A DNA stretch of 64,000 nucleotides, taken from NCBI RefSeq assembly GCF_026013525.1, contig NZ_JAPDRA010000008.1:84501-148500 (forward strand), written 5' to 3'. Under the pieces are notes generated by a model, which did not search any database, was not told the DNA's origin, and saw nothing but the letters and a program-made list of their open reading frames with translations. The stretch's first letter is position 1. Every line of letters starts with the position of its first letter. The translations under genes and the position numbers were made by a program. This DNA comes from Sphingomonas canadensis. GTDB lineage: Bacteria > Pseudomonadota > Alphaproteobacteria > Sphingomonadales > Sphingomonadaceae. Below, one piece after another: positions 35,045 to 44,129 of the stretch.

Positions 35045-36058
35045 ATGCTTCGCAAGACGACCGGGTTGGCCGCCGCGCTGTTCCTCGCCGCATGCGGACA
35101 GGGCGAGCAGGCCGCCCCCGCTCCCGCCGCCGCCCAGGGCGAGCGGCTGACCGTGCAGCTAAGCCAGGTGGCGCAGCAGAAGCCGCTCGCCGCGGAGATC
35201 GCCACGCGCGACCAGGCGGAGGCGCTGGTGCGCATTCCCGGAACGCTGGTCGATCTGCGCGTGCGCGAGGGCGATATGGTGACGCGCGGCCAGCGCATCG
35301 GCACCGTCACCGACAGCAGGCTCGGCTATGAGACCGCCGCCTATGGCGCCCAGGCCGCCGCCGCTTCGGCCCAGGCCGACGCCGCCCGCGCGGAGCTGGC
35401 GCGCATCGAATATCTCTTCAAGCGCGGCGTCTATGCCCAGGCGCGGCTCGATCAGGCGCGCGCCGCCGCGCGATCGGCCGATGCCCAGGTGCGCGCCGCG
35501 CGCGAGCAGCAATCCGCCAGCGCCGCCACCGCTGGCCAGGGCGCGATCATCGCGCCGGCCACCGGCCGCGTGCTGCGCGCCGACGTGCCCCAGGGTTCGG
35601 TGGTGGCGCCCGGCATGTCGGTGGCCACCGTCACCTCCGGCCCGCCGATCCTGCGGCTGGACGTCCCCCAGTCGCTCGCGCGCAGCCTGCGCCCCGGCGC
35701 GGTGGTGACCGTGCAGGACGAATCGCCGCTGGGCGGGAAGCAGGGCACGATCGTGCAGCTCTACCCGGCCGTTGCGGGCGGCCGCGTGCGCGCGGACGTG
35801 GAGGTGCCGGGGCTCACCACCGATCTGGTCGGCATGCGGGTCAGCGTGCTGGTGGATACCGGCAGCCGCCCGGGCATCACCATCCCGCGCCGCTTCGTCT
35901 CGACGCGCTTCGGCATCGATTATGTCGACGTGCTGGCGAAGGACGGCAGCGCCGCGTCGGTGCCCGTGCAGACCGCCCCCGGCGCCGGCGGCAGCGTCGA
36001 GATCCTGTCCGGCCTGAAGCCCGGCGACGTGATCCTGGCCGGAAAGGCCGCGCGATGA
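35045..36058 (+). CDS. RND efflux periplasmic adaptor lipoprotein
   Basis: 337 residues. The lipobox LAAC follows a short hydrophobic stretch (MLRKTTGLAAALFLAACG). The membrane-fusion protein layout is visible: a biotinyl-lipoyl half (VRIPGTLVDLRVREGDMVTRGQ), a helical hairpin rich in Ala (residues about 95-155), the second lipoyl half (GAIIAPATGRVLRADVPQGSVV) and beta-barrel domains. AGGGAGGGA lies before the ATG at 35045; the very long upstream open frame is not coding. It overlaps the pump gene (ATGA at 36055-36058). Confidence 0.92.
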   Translation: MLRKTTGLAAALFLAACGQGEQAAPAPAAAQGERLTVQLSQVAQQKPLAAEIATRDQAEALVRIPGTLVDLRVREGDMVTRGQRIGTVTDSRLGYETAAYGAQAAAASAQADAARAELARIEYLFKRGVYAQARLDQARAAARSADAQVRAAREQQSASAATAGQGAIIAPATGRVLRADVPQGSVVAPGMSVATVTSGPPILRLDVPQSLARSLRPGAVVTVQDESPLGGKQGTIVQLYPAVAGGRVRADVEVPGLTTDLVGMRVSVLVDTGSRPGITIPRRFVSTRFGIDYVDVLAKDGSAASVPVQTAPGAGGSVEILSGLKPGDVILAGKAAR

Positions 36059-39000
36059 AGCTGGGGCTGTCGGGCGGGCTCACCCGCGCCACCATCCAGT
36101 CGCCGCTGACGCCGCTGTTCCTGCTCGCGGCGATCGCGCTGGGGCTGCTCGCGCTGGTTTCGATCCCGCGCGAGGAAGAACCGCAGATCAGCGTGCCGAT
36201 GATCGACGTGCGCGTCGCCGCCCCCGGCCTTTCCGCCGCCGACGCGGTCGAGCTGGTCGGCAAGCCGCTGGAAACGATCGTCCGCTCCGTCGACGGCGTC
36301 GAGCATGTCTACACCCAGGCCGAGGATGACGGCGTGCTGGTGACGGCGCGCTTCCTGGTCGGATCGGACCAGGACGACGCGGCGGTGCGCATCCATGAAA
36401 AGCTGCGCGCCAACTGGGATCGCATCCCGGTGGGCATCCCCGATCCGATCGTCACCGTGCGCGGCATCAACGACGTGCCGATCGTGGTGCTCACCCTCTC
36501 GCCAAAGCCGGGCGAGGCCGCCCGCTGGAACAACGCGGCGCTGCGCGACATGGCCGAACGGCTGCGCAGCGAGATCGCGAAGGTGGACGATGTCGGCCTG
36601 ACCTTCATCACCGGCGGCGCCGCGGAGCAGATCCGCATCGCGCCCGATCCCGCGCGGCTGGCGCTGCACGGCGTTCCGCTGGGGGCGCTGGCGGAGGCGG
36701 TGGGCCAGGCCAACCGCGCCTTCGCCGCCGGCACCGCGCGCGAGGAGGGCAAGGCGCTGACCGTCGCCGCCGGCCGCACGCTGGCCACCGCGGGCGACGT
36801 GGGCATGCTGACGGTGAACGGCAGCGGCGGCGCCCCGGTCTATGTCCGCGACGTCGCCACCGTGACGCAGCAGCCGCGCGAGGACCAGTCCCAGGTCGCC
36901 CGCTGGGTGCGCGACGGCAACGCATGGAGCGCCGCCCCCGCGGTGAGCATCGCCGTGGCCAAGCGCGCGGGGGCCAACGCGGTCACCGTTTCCGAAGCGG
37001 TGCTGCACAAGGCGGAAAGCCTGAAGGGCAGCCTGATCCCCGCGGGCCTCACCATGGCGGTGACGCGCAACTATGGCGAGACGGCCAACGAAAAGGCCAA
37101 TGAGCTGCTGTTTCACCTGGGGCTCGCCACCGTGTCGATCGTCATCCTGATCGGCTTCGCGATCGGCTGGCGCGAGGCGGGGGTGACCGCGATCGTGATC
37201 CCCACCACGATCCTGCTCACGCTCTTCGCATCGAACCTGATGGGCTATACGATCAACCGCGTCAGCCTGTTCGCGCTGATCTTCTCGATCGGCATCCTTG
37301 TCGACGACGCGATCGTGATGATCGAGAATATCGCCCGCCACTGGGCGATGGCCGACGGGCGCAGCCGCAGCCAGGCCGCGATCGACGCGGTGGCGGAGGT
37401 GGGCAACCCCACCGTGATCGCCACGCTCACCGTGGTCGCCGCACTGCTGCCGATGCTGTTCGTTTCCGGGCTGATGGGGCCGTATATGGCGCCGATCCCG
37501 GTCAACGCATCGGCGGCGATGATCTTCTCCTTCTTCGTCGCGGTGGTGATCGCGCCGTGGCTGATGATCCGCTTCGCCCGCCAGACGCTGGATGGCGGCC
37601 ATGGGCACGGCGCGGAGTCCGGCGGCGGGCGGCTGGGCGCGATCTATGCGCGGGTGGCCGGGCGCGTGATCGCCACGCGGCGCAGCGCCTGGCTGTTCCT
37701 GGGCGGCGTGGGCGTGGCGACGCTGCTCGCCTGTTCGATGTTCTATTTCGAGCTGGTGACGGTGAAGCTGCTGCCCTTCGACAACAAGTCGGAGGTGCAG
37801 GTGGTGATCGACCTGCCCGAGGGCACCAGCCTGGAGGATACAGGCCGCACCGCCGAACAGGTCGCCGCGGTGGCCCGCACGCTGCCCGAGGCTTCGGCGA
37901 TGGAACTGTACGCGGGCACTTCCGCCCCGTTCAACTTCAACGGACTGGTCCGCCACTATTTCCTGCGCGACCGCGCGGAGCAGGGCGACGTGATGATCAC
38001 GCTGCTGCCCAAGGGCGAGCGCGGCCGTTCGAGCCACCAGATCGCGCTCGACCTGCGCGAGAAGCTGAAGGCCGCGGTGCCGCTGGCCCCCGGCGGATCG
38101 CTGAAGGTGGTGGAGACGCCCCCCGGCCCGCCCGTGCTGGCGACGCTGCTGGCCGAAGTCTATGGCCCCGACGCCGCCACCCGCCGCGCCACCGCGGCCG
38201 AGCTGGAGCGGCTGTTCAAGTCGGTGCCCTATATCGTCGATGTCGACACCAGCTATGGCCAGCCGCGCCCGCGCCTGCGCCTGGTGCCCGATCGCGAGAA
38301 GCTCGATTACTACGGCCTGTCGGAGCGGGAGGCCTATGACTCGGTGGGCATGCTGCTCGGCTCGCGCACGGTGGGCTATGCGCCGCGCGGCGACGGGCGG
38401 ACCCCGCTGCCGATCACCGTCGAGCTGCCGCAATCCGCGCGCCGCTGGGACGCCGCGCTCGCCGCCACCCCGGTCGCGGTATCGCGCGGGGCGGGTGGCG
38501 GACGCCTGGTCGAGCTGGGCGAGCTGTTCGACGCGGGCCGGGAGTCCGGCAGCCACGCGATCTTCCGCCGCAACGGCCGCGCCGCCGACATGGTCACCGC
38601 CGAACTGGCGGGCGCCTATGAGGCTCCCGTTTACGGCATGATCGCGGTGCAGAAGGCGATCGACGCGAACGACTGGGCCGCCAAGGGCCTGACGAAGCCC
38701 GTCGTCAGCCTGCACGGCCAGCCCGAGGACGAGAGCAGGCCCACGCTGTTGTGGGACGGCGAGTGGGAGATCACCTGGGTCACCTTCCGCGACATGGGCG
38801 CGGCGTTCGGCGCGGCGTTGCTGGGGATCTATTTCCTGGTGGTCGCTCAGTTCCGCAGCTTCCGGCTGCCGCTGGTGATCCTGACGCCGATCCCGCTCAC
38901 GCTGGTCGGCATCGTGATCGGCCACATGCTGTTCGGCGCGCCCTTCACCGCCACATCGATGATCGGCTTCATCGCGCTGGCGGGGATCATCGTGCGCAAC

Positions 39001-39288
39001 TCGATCCTGCTGGTGGACTTCATCCGCCATGCCCAAGGCGAGGGGAAGCCGCTGCGCGCGGTGCTGATCGAAGCGGGATCGATCCGGTTCAAGCCGATCC
39101 TTCTCACCGCGCTTGCGGCGATGATCGGCGCGGCGGTGATCCTTACCGATCCGATCTTCCAGGGGCTGGCGATCTCGCTGCTGTTCGGGCTCGCATCATC
39201 CACGCTGCTCACCGTGCTCGTCATCCCCGCCATCTATGTCGTGCTGCGCGATGACGGCCGCCTTGAAACGGAGGCGAAAGCTGCATAG
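36055..39288 (+). CDS. RND-family efflux permease
   Basis: 1077 residues, the length of an HAE1-like RND pump. It starts with a cytoplasmic end and TM1 (PLTPLFLLAAIALGLLALVSIPREE), has porter-domain repeats, and in TM4 the proton-relay pair in GILVDDAIVMIEN. The last TM block reads RNSILLVDFIRHAQGEG. With the adaptor it forms the inner-membrane part of a tripartite pump; the TolC-like partner is in the divergent operon. The substrate is unknown; the sulfide context is unusual for RND pumps. Confidence 0.93.
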   Translation: MKLGLSGGLTRATIQSPLTPLFLLAAIALGLLALVSIPREEEPQISVPMIDVRVAAPGLSAADAVELVGKPLETIVRSVDGVEHVYTQAEDDGVLVTARFLVGSDQDDAAVRIHEKLRANWDRIPVGIPDPIVTVRGINDVPIVVLTLSPKPGEAARWNNAALRDMAERLRSEIAKVDDVGLTFITGGAAEQIRIAPDPARLALHGVPLGALAEAVGQANRAFAAGTAREEGKALTVAAGRTLATAGDVGMLTVNGSGGAPVYVRDVATVTQQPREDQSQVARWVRDGNAWSAAPAVSIAVAKRAGANAVTVSEAVLHKAESLKGSLIPAGLTMAVTRNYGETANEKANELLFHLGLATVSIVILIGFAIGWREAGVTAIVIPTTILLTLFASNLMGYTINRVSLFALIFSIGILVDDAIVMIENIARHWAMADGRSRSQAAIDAVAEVGNPTVIATLTVVAALLPMLFVSGLMGPYMAPIPVNASAAMIFSFFVAVVIAPWLMIRFARQTLDGGHGHGAESGGGRLGAIYARVAGRVIATRRSAWLFLGGVGVATLLACSMFYFELVTVKLLPFDNKSEVQVVIDLPEGTSLEDTGRTAEQVAAVARTLPEASAMELYAGTSAPFNFNGLVRHYFLRDRAEQGDVMITLLPKGERGRSSHQIALDLREKLKAAVPLAPGGSLKVVETPPGPPVLATLLAEVYGPDAATRRATAAELERLFKSVPYIVDVDTSYGQPRPRLRLVPDREKLDYYGLSEREAYDSVGMLLGSRTVGYAPRGDGRTPLPITVELPQSARRWDAALAATPVAVSRGAGGGRLVELGELFDAGRESGSHAIFRRNGRAADMVTAELAGAYEAPVYGMIAVQKAIDANDWAAKGLTKPVVSLHGQPEDESRPTLLWDGEWEITWVTFRDMGAAFGAALLGIYFLVVAQFRSFRLPLVILTPIPLTLVGIVIGHMLFGAPFTATSMIGFIALAGIIVRNSILLVDFIRHAQGEGKPLRAVLIEAGSIRFKPILLTALAAMIGAAVILTDPIFQGLAISLLFGLASSTLLTVLVIPAIYVVLRDDGRLETEAKAA

Positions 39289-39298
39289 CTGCCTATCT

Positions 39299-39637
39299 GT
39301 GAAAGAAGAGATGTTGGGCGCGCTCGATCGCGCGTCGGAATTCTTGAAGGCTCTGTCGGGGCGCAGCCGGCTGATGATCCTGTGCCACCTGTGGGATGGG
39401 GAGAAGTCGGTCGGCGAGCTCGTGCGCCTTACGGGCGCGCGGGATACCGCGGTGTCGCAACAGCTCGCGCTGCTGCGCAAGGACGGCATCGTCGCCGCCC
39501 GGCGCGACGGCCAGACGCTCTATTACTCGATCGCCGACGAAGGCGCCGCGCGCGTGCTGGAAACGCTCCACGCCGTCTTCTGCCCCGCCGACGCCGCCAA
39601 GCCCTCCCCGCCCGTGGTGGACGCGCGGGGGGGATAA
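39299..39637 (+). CDS. bigR: ArsR-family regulator, BigR/SqrR-like persulfide sensor
   Basis: 112 residues from the GTG at 39299 (an ATG at 39311 is equally possible; neither has a clear ribosome binding site). The winged-helix core FLKALSGRSRLMILCHLWDGEKSVGEL has a Cys at residue 29 and a second Cys at residue 95 (HAVFCP). These are the positions of the two cysteines that form the disulfide or polysulfide bridge in BigR, YgaV and SqrR. It lies 10 bases after the RND gene and probably controls both divergent operons. The gene symbol is by similarity only. Confidence 0.85.
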   Translation: MKEEMLGALDRASEFLKALSGRSRLMILCHLWDGEKSVGELVRLTGARDTAVSQQLALLRKDGIVAARRDGQTLYYSIADEGAARVLETLHAVFCPADAAKPSPPVVDARGG

Positions 39638-39898
39638 CGCCGCGCAGAGAGCGTCACCCGGCGAACCTGGCGCCCCATGCAGCGTCCCCAAAGACCCCTG
39701 GACGTCCGGTCGGGAAGGCGCGGACCGGCCGGTGCCGCATGCGGCCAAGCGAAGATGGCCGCAATGTCCCCCACAACCGATTTCCGCGTCACCTGGCGCC
39801 CTGCTGGTGATCGCAGCGGCCATCGCCCTGCACCGCCAGGTCCGCCGCGCACGAACGCACGCCGCCCCAGCCGCGCCGACAGATTCCACGAAAAGGTG

Positions 39899-40120
39899 AT
39901 GGTGCCCACAGACGGAGCGCCATCGAACCAAAACAGGGACTCGAACCCGGTCCCTATCAAGGACTCGAACGAACTTTTCCGCACCCTCGACCAGTGGAAT
40001 GACATTCTCGACGGCCTCAAGAAATCGAAGGCGGTGGAAGCCCTCGGTCTGTTGCCTCAGAGCAAAGCACGTTCAACGCCGCCTGTTCGCCGTCGCCGGA
40101 AGATTGGCGGTGCAAAATGA
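39899..40120 (+). CDS. small basic hypothetical protein of the mobilisation module
   Basis: 73 residues, not recognised. The C-terminus is basic (PPVRRRRKIGGAK). The stop overlaps the MobC-like start (ATGA at 40117-40120), which argues that at least the end is translated. The N-terminal part runs through tRNA-like sequence, so the true start is uncertain; the frame stays open back to 39677. First gene of the accessory element. Confidence 0.5.
   Translation: MVPTDGAPSNQNRDSNPVPIKDSNELFRTLDQWNDILDGLKKSKAVEALGLLPQSKARSTPPVRRRRKIGGAK
39935..39970 (-). other. tRNA T-arm-like sequence and partial repeat at the element edge
   Basis: Read on the - strand, 39935-39955 contains GGGTTCGAGTCCC, the consensus of a tRNA T-loop with adjoining stem bases. 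A second GTTCGAGTCC copy follows at 39961-39970. No complete cloverleaf can be drawn. It may be a tRNA 3' fragment left by integration, or chance. Confidence 0.3.
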
Positions 40121-40485
40121 CCAAACATCCGCTGCACCCCGTCTCACTCCGCATGACCTTCGAGGAAAAGGCCAATCTCGAAAAGGCGGCGGCTGGTATG
40201 CCGCTGTCGGCCTATATCCGCTGGAAGCTATTCGATCCGACCTCGCCGCCGCCACAGCGGCGCGGGGCATTTCCGGTGAAGGATTTTCGGGCACTGGCCC
40301 AACTCCTCGCGATGCTGGGGCAATCGCGACTCGCGAACAATATGAACCAGCTTGCCAAGGCCGCCAATTCAGGAAGCCTGCCGGTGACGCCCGAAACGGA
40401 GGAAGCGCTGCTCAATGCGGTCCGCGAGGTAGCATTTATGCGTGCCCTGTTGATTCAGGCACTCGACGTGGATGTCGTGCCATGA
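40117..40485 (+). CDS. MobC-like mobilisation accessory protein
   Basis: 122 residues. It begins with a ribbon-helix-helix-like segment (VSLRMTFEEKANLEKAAAGMPLSAYIRWKLF) and continues with the MobC phrase LAMLGQSRLANNMNQLAKAANSGSLPV. Such proteins bind the transfer origin and help the relaxase open the DNA. Overlaps both neighbours by four bases. Confidence 0.82.
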   Translation: MTKHPLHPVSLRMTFEEKANLEKAAAGMPLSAYIRWKLFDPTSPPPQRRGAFPVKDFRALAQLLAMLGQSRLANNMNQLAKAANSGSLPVTPETEEALLNAVREVAFMRALLIQALDVDVVP

Positions 40486-41771
40486 TCCTCAAAGGTTCAC
40501 AGCGCAGCGGCGGCAAGCAGCTCGGCCTCCATCTGCTCAAGACCGAAGAAAATGAGCATGTCGAGATTCACGAAGTGTCGGGGTTCATCTCCGACACGGT
40601 GATGGGCGCGATGAACGAAGCTTATGCGCTCGCGCGCGGCACGAAATGCAGCCAGTATCTCTTCTCGCTCTCGCTCAGCCCTCCCGCATCGGAATCCGTG
40701 CGGGTCGAAACTTTCGAGAAGGCTCTCGCTGATATCGAAGAACGGCTCGGCCTAACCGGCCAGCCGCGCGTCGTCGTGTTCCACGAGAAGGAGGGGCGTC
40801 GCCATTGCCATGCCGTCTGGTCGCGCATCGACGCTCAAACCATGACGGCGAGGGAACTGCCCTTCTTCAAGAACAAGCTCAACGAGATCGGCAAGCAGCT
40901 CTATCTCGAAAATGGCTGGGCGATGCCGAAGGGCTTTGAAAGCCCGAAGCTGCGTGATCCTCGCAACTTCTCCTTGGACGAATGGCAGCAAGCAAAACGC
41001 GCGGGTATCGATCCGCGCGAACTCAAATCCGCCGTGCAGGATTGCTGGAAGCGCGCTGATAGCGTCTCGGCCTTCGCGTCCGCGCTCGAAGAGCGCGGCC
41101 TGTTTCTCGCACGCGGTGATCGTCGCGGGTTCGTTGCCATCACGATCGATGGCGATGTGTTCGCGATTTCCCGTATGATCGACGGCAAAGCCAAAGATGT
41201 TGCCGCGCGGCTCGGTGATCCTGCGCGCCTGCCGTCAGTCGATGATGCCCGCGCGCGCATCGCAATCGAGATTGCCCCTCGCCTCTCGCGCTATATCGCG
41301 GAAGCCAAACGCATTGCCCGCGTCAATATGGAACCCCTGATAGCCAAGCGCGAAGCGCTCAAGGTTCAGCATCAAGCTGAACGCCAAGCCACGGATCGGA
41401 AGATCGCGAACCGTTGGAACGATGAGCAACGCGCCCGCGCCGCCCGCATACGCAAGGGCATTGCGGGTGCATGGGATTTTCTGACTGGGAAGTATTTCAG
41501 AACGCGAAAGCAGAATGAGATGGAAACCAAATTTGCGCGCGAGCGCGATAGCTATGAGCGGCACGCTCTGATCCTTGAGCAGCTAAAGGATCGCCAAGCC
41601 CTTCAAGACCTGATCGGCGAAAACCGCCGCAAGGAGGCCGAGCGAATTCTCACCCTCTATCGCGATGCCGCCACATACCGGCGTATGCAGACCGGCGAAC
41701 GCGACAAGGATCGAGGCCGTGGTTCCGTCGCTCTTCGCCCGAAACGGGATCGCGGTTTGGATTTGGGTTAG
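40482..41771 (+). CDS. relaxase / mobilisation nuclease (MobA-VirD2-like)
   Basis: 429 residues. The N-terminal HUH-type relaxase domain has the histidine triad at His101, His108 and His110 (FHEKEGRRHCHAVW). Candidate catalytic tyrosines are Tyr49 and Tyr59. The C-terminal half is a long charged helix region (residues about 290-400) likely to form coiled coil. No coupling protein or type IV secretion genes are in view, so the element is mobilisable rather than self-transmissible as far as this window shows. The end overlaps the convergent hypothetical gene by four bases. Confidence 0.87.
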   Translation: MILKGSQRSGGKQLGLHLLKTEENEHVEIHEVSGFISDTVMGAMNEAYALARGTKCSQYLFSLSLSPPASESVRVETFEKALADIEERLGLTGQPRVVVFHEKEGRRHCHAVWSRIDAQTMTARELPFFKNKLNEIGKQLYLENGWAMPKGFESPKLRDPRNFSLDEWQQAKRAGIDPRELKSAVQDCWKRADSVSAFASALEERGLFLARGDRRGFVAITIDGDVFAISRMIDGKAKDVAARLGDPARLPSVDDARARIAIEIAPRLSRYIAEAKRIARVNMEPLIAKREALKVQHQAERQATDRKIANRWNDEQRARAARIRKGIAGAWDFLTGKYFRTRKQNEMETKFARERDSYERHALILEQLKDRQALQDLIGENRRKEAERILTLYRDAATYRRMQTGERDKDRGRGSVALRPKRDRGLDLG

Positions 41772-42295
41772 GAACTGACCTTTTTGCGAAGCTGGCCGAG
41801 AACTGACGCCAGATTCTGCCCGTCGCGCTTCAACTTCGCGAGCACCGTATTCGCTTCTCCTTGCTCCATCACGAGAGTGCCTCGCTCTGCCTGTCTCGCT
41901 CGAATGGAGAGGCTACGGATGAGCAATATCCATTGGCCGCTATGATCGACCGATACCTTTGCAACGCCGTGACATAGCAAGGCGCGAAACGCCTCATGGC
42001 TGGCGCGATACTGCGAAAGTTCCGCGTGAGCAGCCTTACCCTTATCTGCGAACGGGCCGTCTGCGCCTATCGCGGCAGCCAAATCCTCGAATCTCTGACC
42101 GATCAGATGGCGAAGTCGAACCTTCTGGCCCTCTTCCTTCACCGCGCCCAAGACGAGCAGCGTTTCTGTCACGGACATTTCGACCGTGGAGAAATGGTGC
42201 ATACATGCGCCGCGCCAAGCGTTTACCTCAGCGAATATATCATCCCAGCTTTTGCCGTGGGTAAGCAGCGTAGAGTTACTGGCAATAGCGTCCAT
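41768..42295 (-). CDS. hypothetical protein of the accessory element
   Basis: 175 residues, soluble, not recognised. It contains no cysteine motif or membrane segment. The phrase NAWRGACMHHFSTVEMSVTETLLVLGAV and the helical remainder could suit a HEPN-like or four-helix protein, but no catalytic motif is clear. ATG at 42295; the stop lies within the end of the relaxase gene. Confidence 0.55.
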   Translation of the reverse strand: MDAIASNSTLLTHGKSWDDIFAEVNAWRGACMHHFSTVEMSVTETLLVLGAVKEEGQKVRLRHLIGQRFEDLAAAIGADGPFADKGKAAHAELSQYRASHEAFRALLCHGVAKVSVDHSGQWILLIRSLSIRARQAERGTLVMEQGEANTVLAKLKRDGQNLASVLGQLRKKVSS

Positions 42296-42339
42296 TTACC
42301 CGAGATAGCGGGTAATAATTAAATCGCTGATAACTCAAA

Positions 42340-43233
42340 CTATGCCGCATTCCGCAACTGCACGATCCGCTGAAACTCGGACAGCAACTCAGGATGATAC
42401 CGTGCAAGGTGATGAACCACCCGCACATTCTCGATCAGTCGGCACAGATATCCGGTAGCCAGAACGAGATCGAGGTGATCGGTGCCGTAGCTCTGCTCGA
42501 TCATGCGAAACTCGCGGTCGATGTTCGTCGCCTCACGCTCCATATGCTCGATCTGCTCATCACTGAGGCCACGCACCGTCTTCTTCTTGTCGCTGACGAG
42601 CTGGTGTTGCGGTGTCGCCGCCACGAGCGATTTCGCATAGGGCCATGAAAACTTGTTCATGGCCATCATGGTTTCAGCGGCTTCAAGCTGACGCATGGGG
42701 CGCATCTTTTTCAGCTCACTGAACGTGTTGATAGGCACCATCCGGTCTTGCAGCAGCTTTGCCACTTCCTCGCATATGCCGTCGAGCAACCGACGCTTTT
42801 GTCGAATGCTCGATATGTTGACGTTGAGGGCGCGGGCGAGCCGCTCCTCCGAGACGCCCTTTTCAAGCGCCTTCAGGATCATCTTGTGCTCCTGCACGAT
42901 GGCCATGCGGCTGATGCGCTTATTGTAGGTGATCGCCTCGTCATCGGTGGCGATGAGGCACACGACATCCTTGTCGCCGCGCTCTTTCAGAATTTCGATC
43001 CGGATATGGCCGTCAAGCAGCCGGTAGCGATCATCCTTGCCTTTGATCCTGACCACGACCGGCGGTTCGATGATACCGACCTCGCGGATGGACGCTTCGA
43101 TCTGTCCATATTTGATGGATTTCTTGATCGCAGGCGTCATCGCGCGCAGCATTTCGATGTCACCGAGTGGAATGCGCAGGCTCGTCGTCTCGAAGGCGAG
43201 CTTGATCTTCCGGTTTCGTGGGCTTCCGGTCAT
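42340..43233 (-). CDS. ParB/RepB-like protein with RepB C-terminal domain
   Basis: 297 residues. A ParB-type N-terminal domain (RLLDGHIRIEILKERG, comparable to the GxRRxxA region) is followed by a helix-turn-helix (RLARALNVNISSIRQKRRLLDGI) and the C-terminal domain typical of alphaproteobacterial plasmid partition protein RepB. No ParA is adjacent. It overlaps the preceding ParB-like gene by four bases and is the third gene of the recombinase operon. Confidence 0.8.
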   Translation of the reverse strand: MTGSPRNRKIKLAFETTSLRIPLGDIEMLRAMTPAIKKSIKYGQIEASIREVGIIEPPVVVRIKGKDDRYRLLDGHIRIEILKERGDKDVVCLIATDDEAITYNKRISRMAIVQEHKMILKALEKGVSEERLARALNVNISSIRQKRRLLDGICEEVAKLLQDRMVPINTFSELKKMRPMRQLEAAETMMAMNKFSWPYAKSLVAATPQHQLVSDKKKTVRGLSDEQIEHMEREATNIDREFRMIEQSYGTDHLDLVLATGYLCRLIENVRVVHHLARYHPELLSEFQRIVQLRNAA

Positions 43234-44129
43234 TGGAGATTGATCCTGACATTCTGAATGCGCTCCGAGAGCCGGTTCGGCATCGATGCCAAGCCTTCAT
43301 CTTCGAGAAGCGCGATGAAGCTCTCGTCATTCGAGAGTTGGCTCAATGCTTCGACGATGAACACAAGGCGGTTGCGAGTCGCCTCGGTCTTGCGGATCAT
43401 CAGACGCTTGCGCTCGGTGTCCTCCTGAAAGGCTTTCACCAAATCCTCAGGCGTGGCCGCCGATCCTTTCTCGACAAGCCGATTGAGCTTTGCGGCTTTG
43501 CCTGATCGTTTCCGCACCTCGACCAAGCGGCGCGCTGCAATGAGCGCGCGACCGCGCAGGAGCTTGTCCTCATAGGCTTTATGAAGCGCCGCCTGCACGC
43601 CCTGATCGTCGGCCTCGCAGATTTCCAGCGCGACGGATATGGGAAGATATCCGGCTTCCACGGCAGCGACGAGCCGCCGCTCCCCGCGCGCAAGCAATTT
43701 CCCGACGCTCCAGACGTAATTCGCGGAAAGTCCGGTCTTCTCGGCGATCTCATTGTCGGAATAGCCGCGCTCGCGCATCCCGACGATGTCTTGCAGCAGG
43801 TCAACGGCCTGATGCTGACGGCGCGCGCAATTCTCAACGAGGCTCGCGACCATGCAGTCTTCGGTGTCGGCTGACACGATCAAGGCTGGCACCTCGGTCT
43901 GTCCCAACTCGCGGAATGCTTCGAGCCGCCCTTGTCCGCAGACAAGATCGTAGAGCGGGCCATCCGCTCCCTGCCGCGATGTTACGGTGATCGGGCGCTT
44001 GAGACCGATCTCGGCGATATTCTCAACGATGCCCTTGAATATCTTTTTGCTGCGAAGGCGCGGATTGACGATGGTGATCCGGTCAATCGGGATCATCTCG
44101 ACGCGCTGTGCGGGGCGCGCCATCGTCAC
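43230..44129 (-). CDS. ParB/Spo0J-family protein
   Basis: 299 residues. The ParB nuclease-like domain carries LVCGQGRLEAFRELG, then AEDCMVASLVENCARRQ-like sequence (here TEDCMVASLVENCARRQ), then an HTH (DNEIAEKTGLSANYVWSVGKLL). It overlaps the recombinase gene and the RepB-like gene by four bases each, so all three are made together. Its task is unlikely to be ordinary plasmid segregation, since no ParA partner is present. Confidence 0.82.
   Translation of the reverse strand: MTMARPAQRVEMIPIDRITIVNPRLRSKKIFKGIVENIAEIGLKRPITVTSRQGADGPLYDLVCGQGRLEAFRELGQTEVPALIVSADTEDCMVASLVENCARRQHQAVDLLQDIVGMRERGYSDNEIAEKTGLSANYVWSVGKLLARGERRLVAAVEAGYLPISVALEICEADDQGVQAALHKAYEDKLLRGRALIAARRLVEVRKRSGKAAKLNRLVEKGSAATPEDLVKAFQEDTERKRLMIRKTEATRNRLVFIVEALSQLSNDESFIALLEDEGLASMPNRLSERIQNVRINLQ

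Noticed and set aside
39935..39955. A tRNA gene on the - strand
   Set aside because: Only a T-loop-like block is present; no anticodon arm, D arm or complete acceptor stem can be formed.
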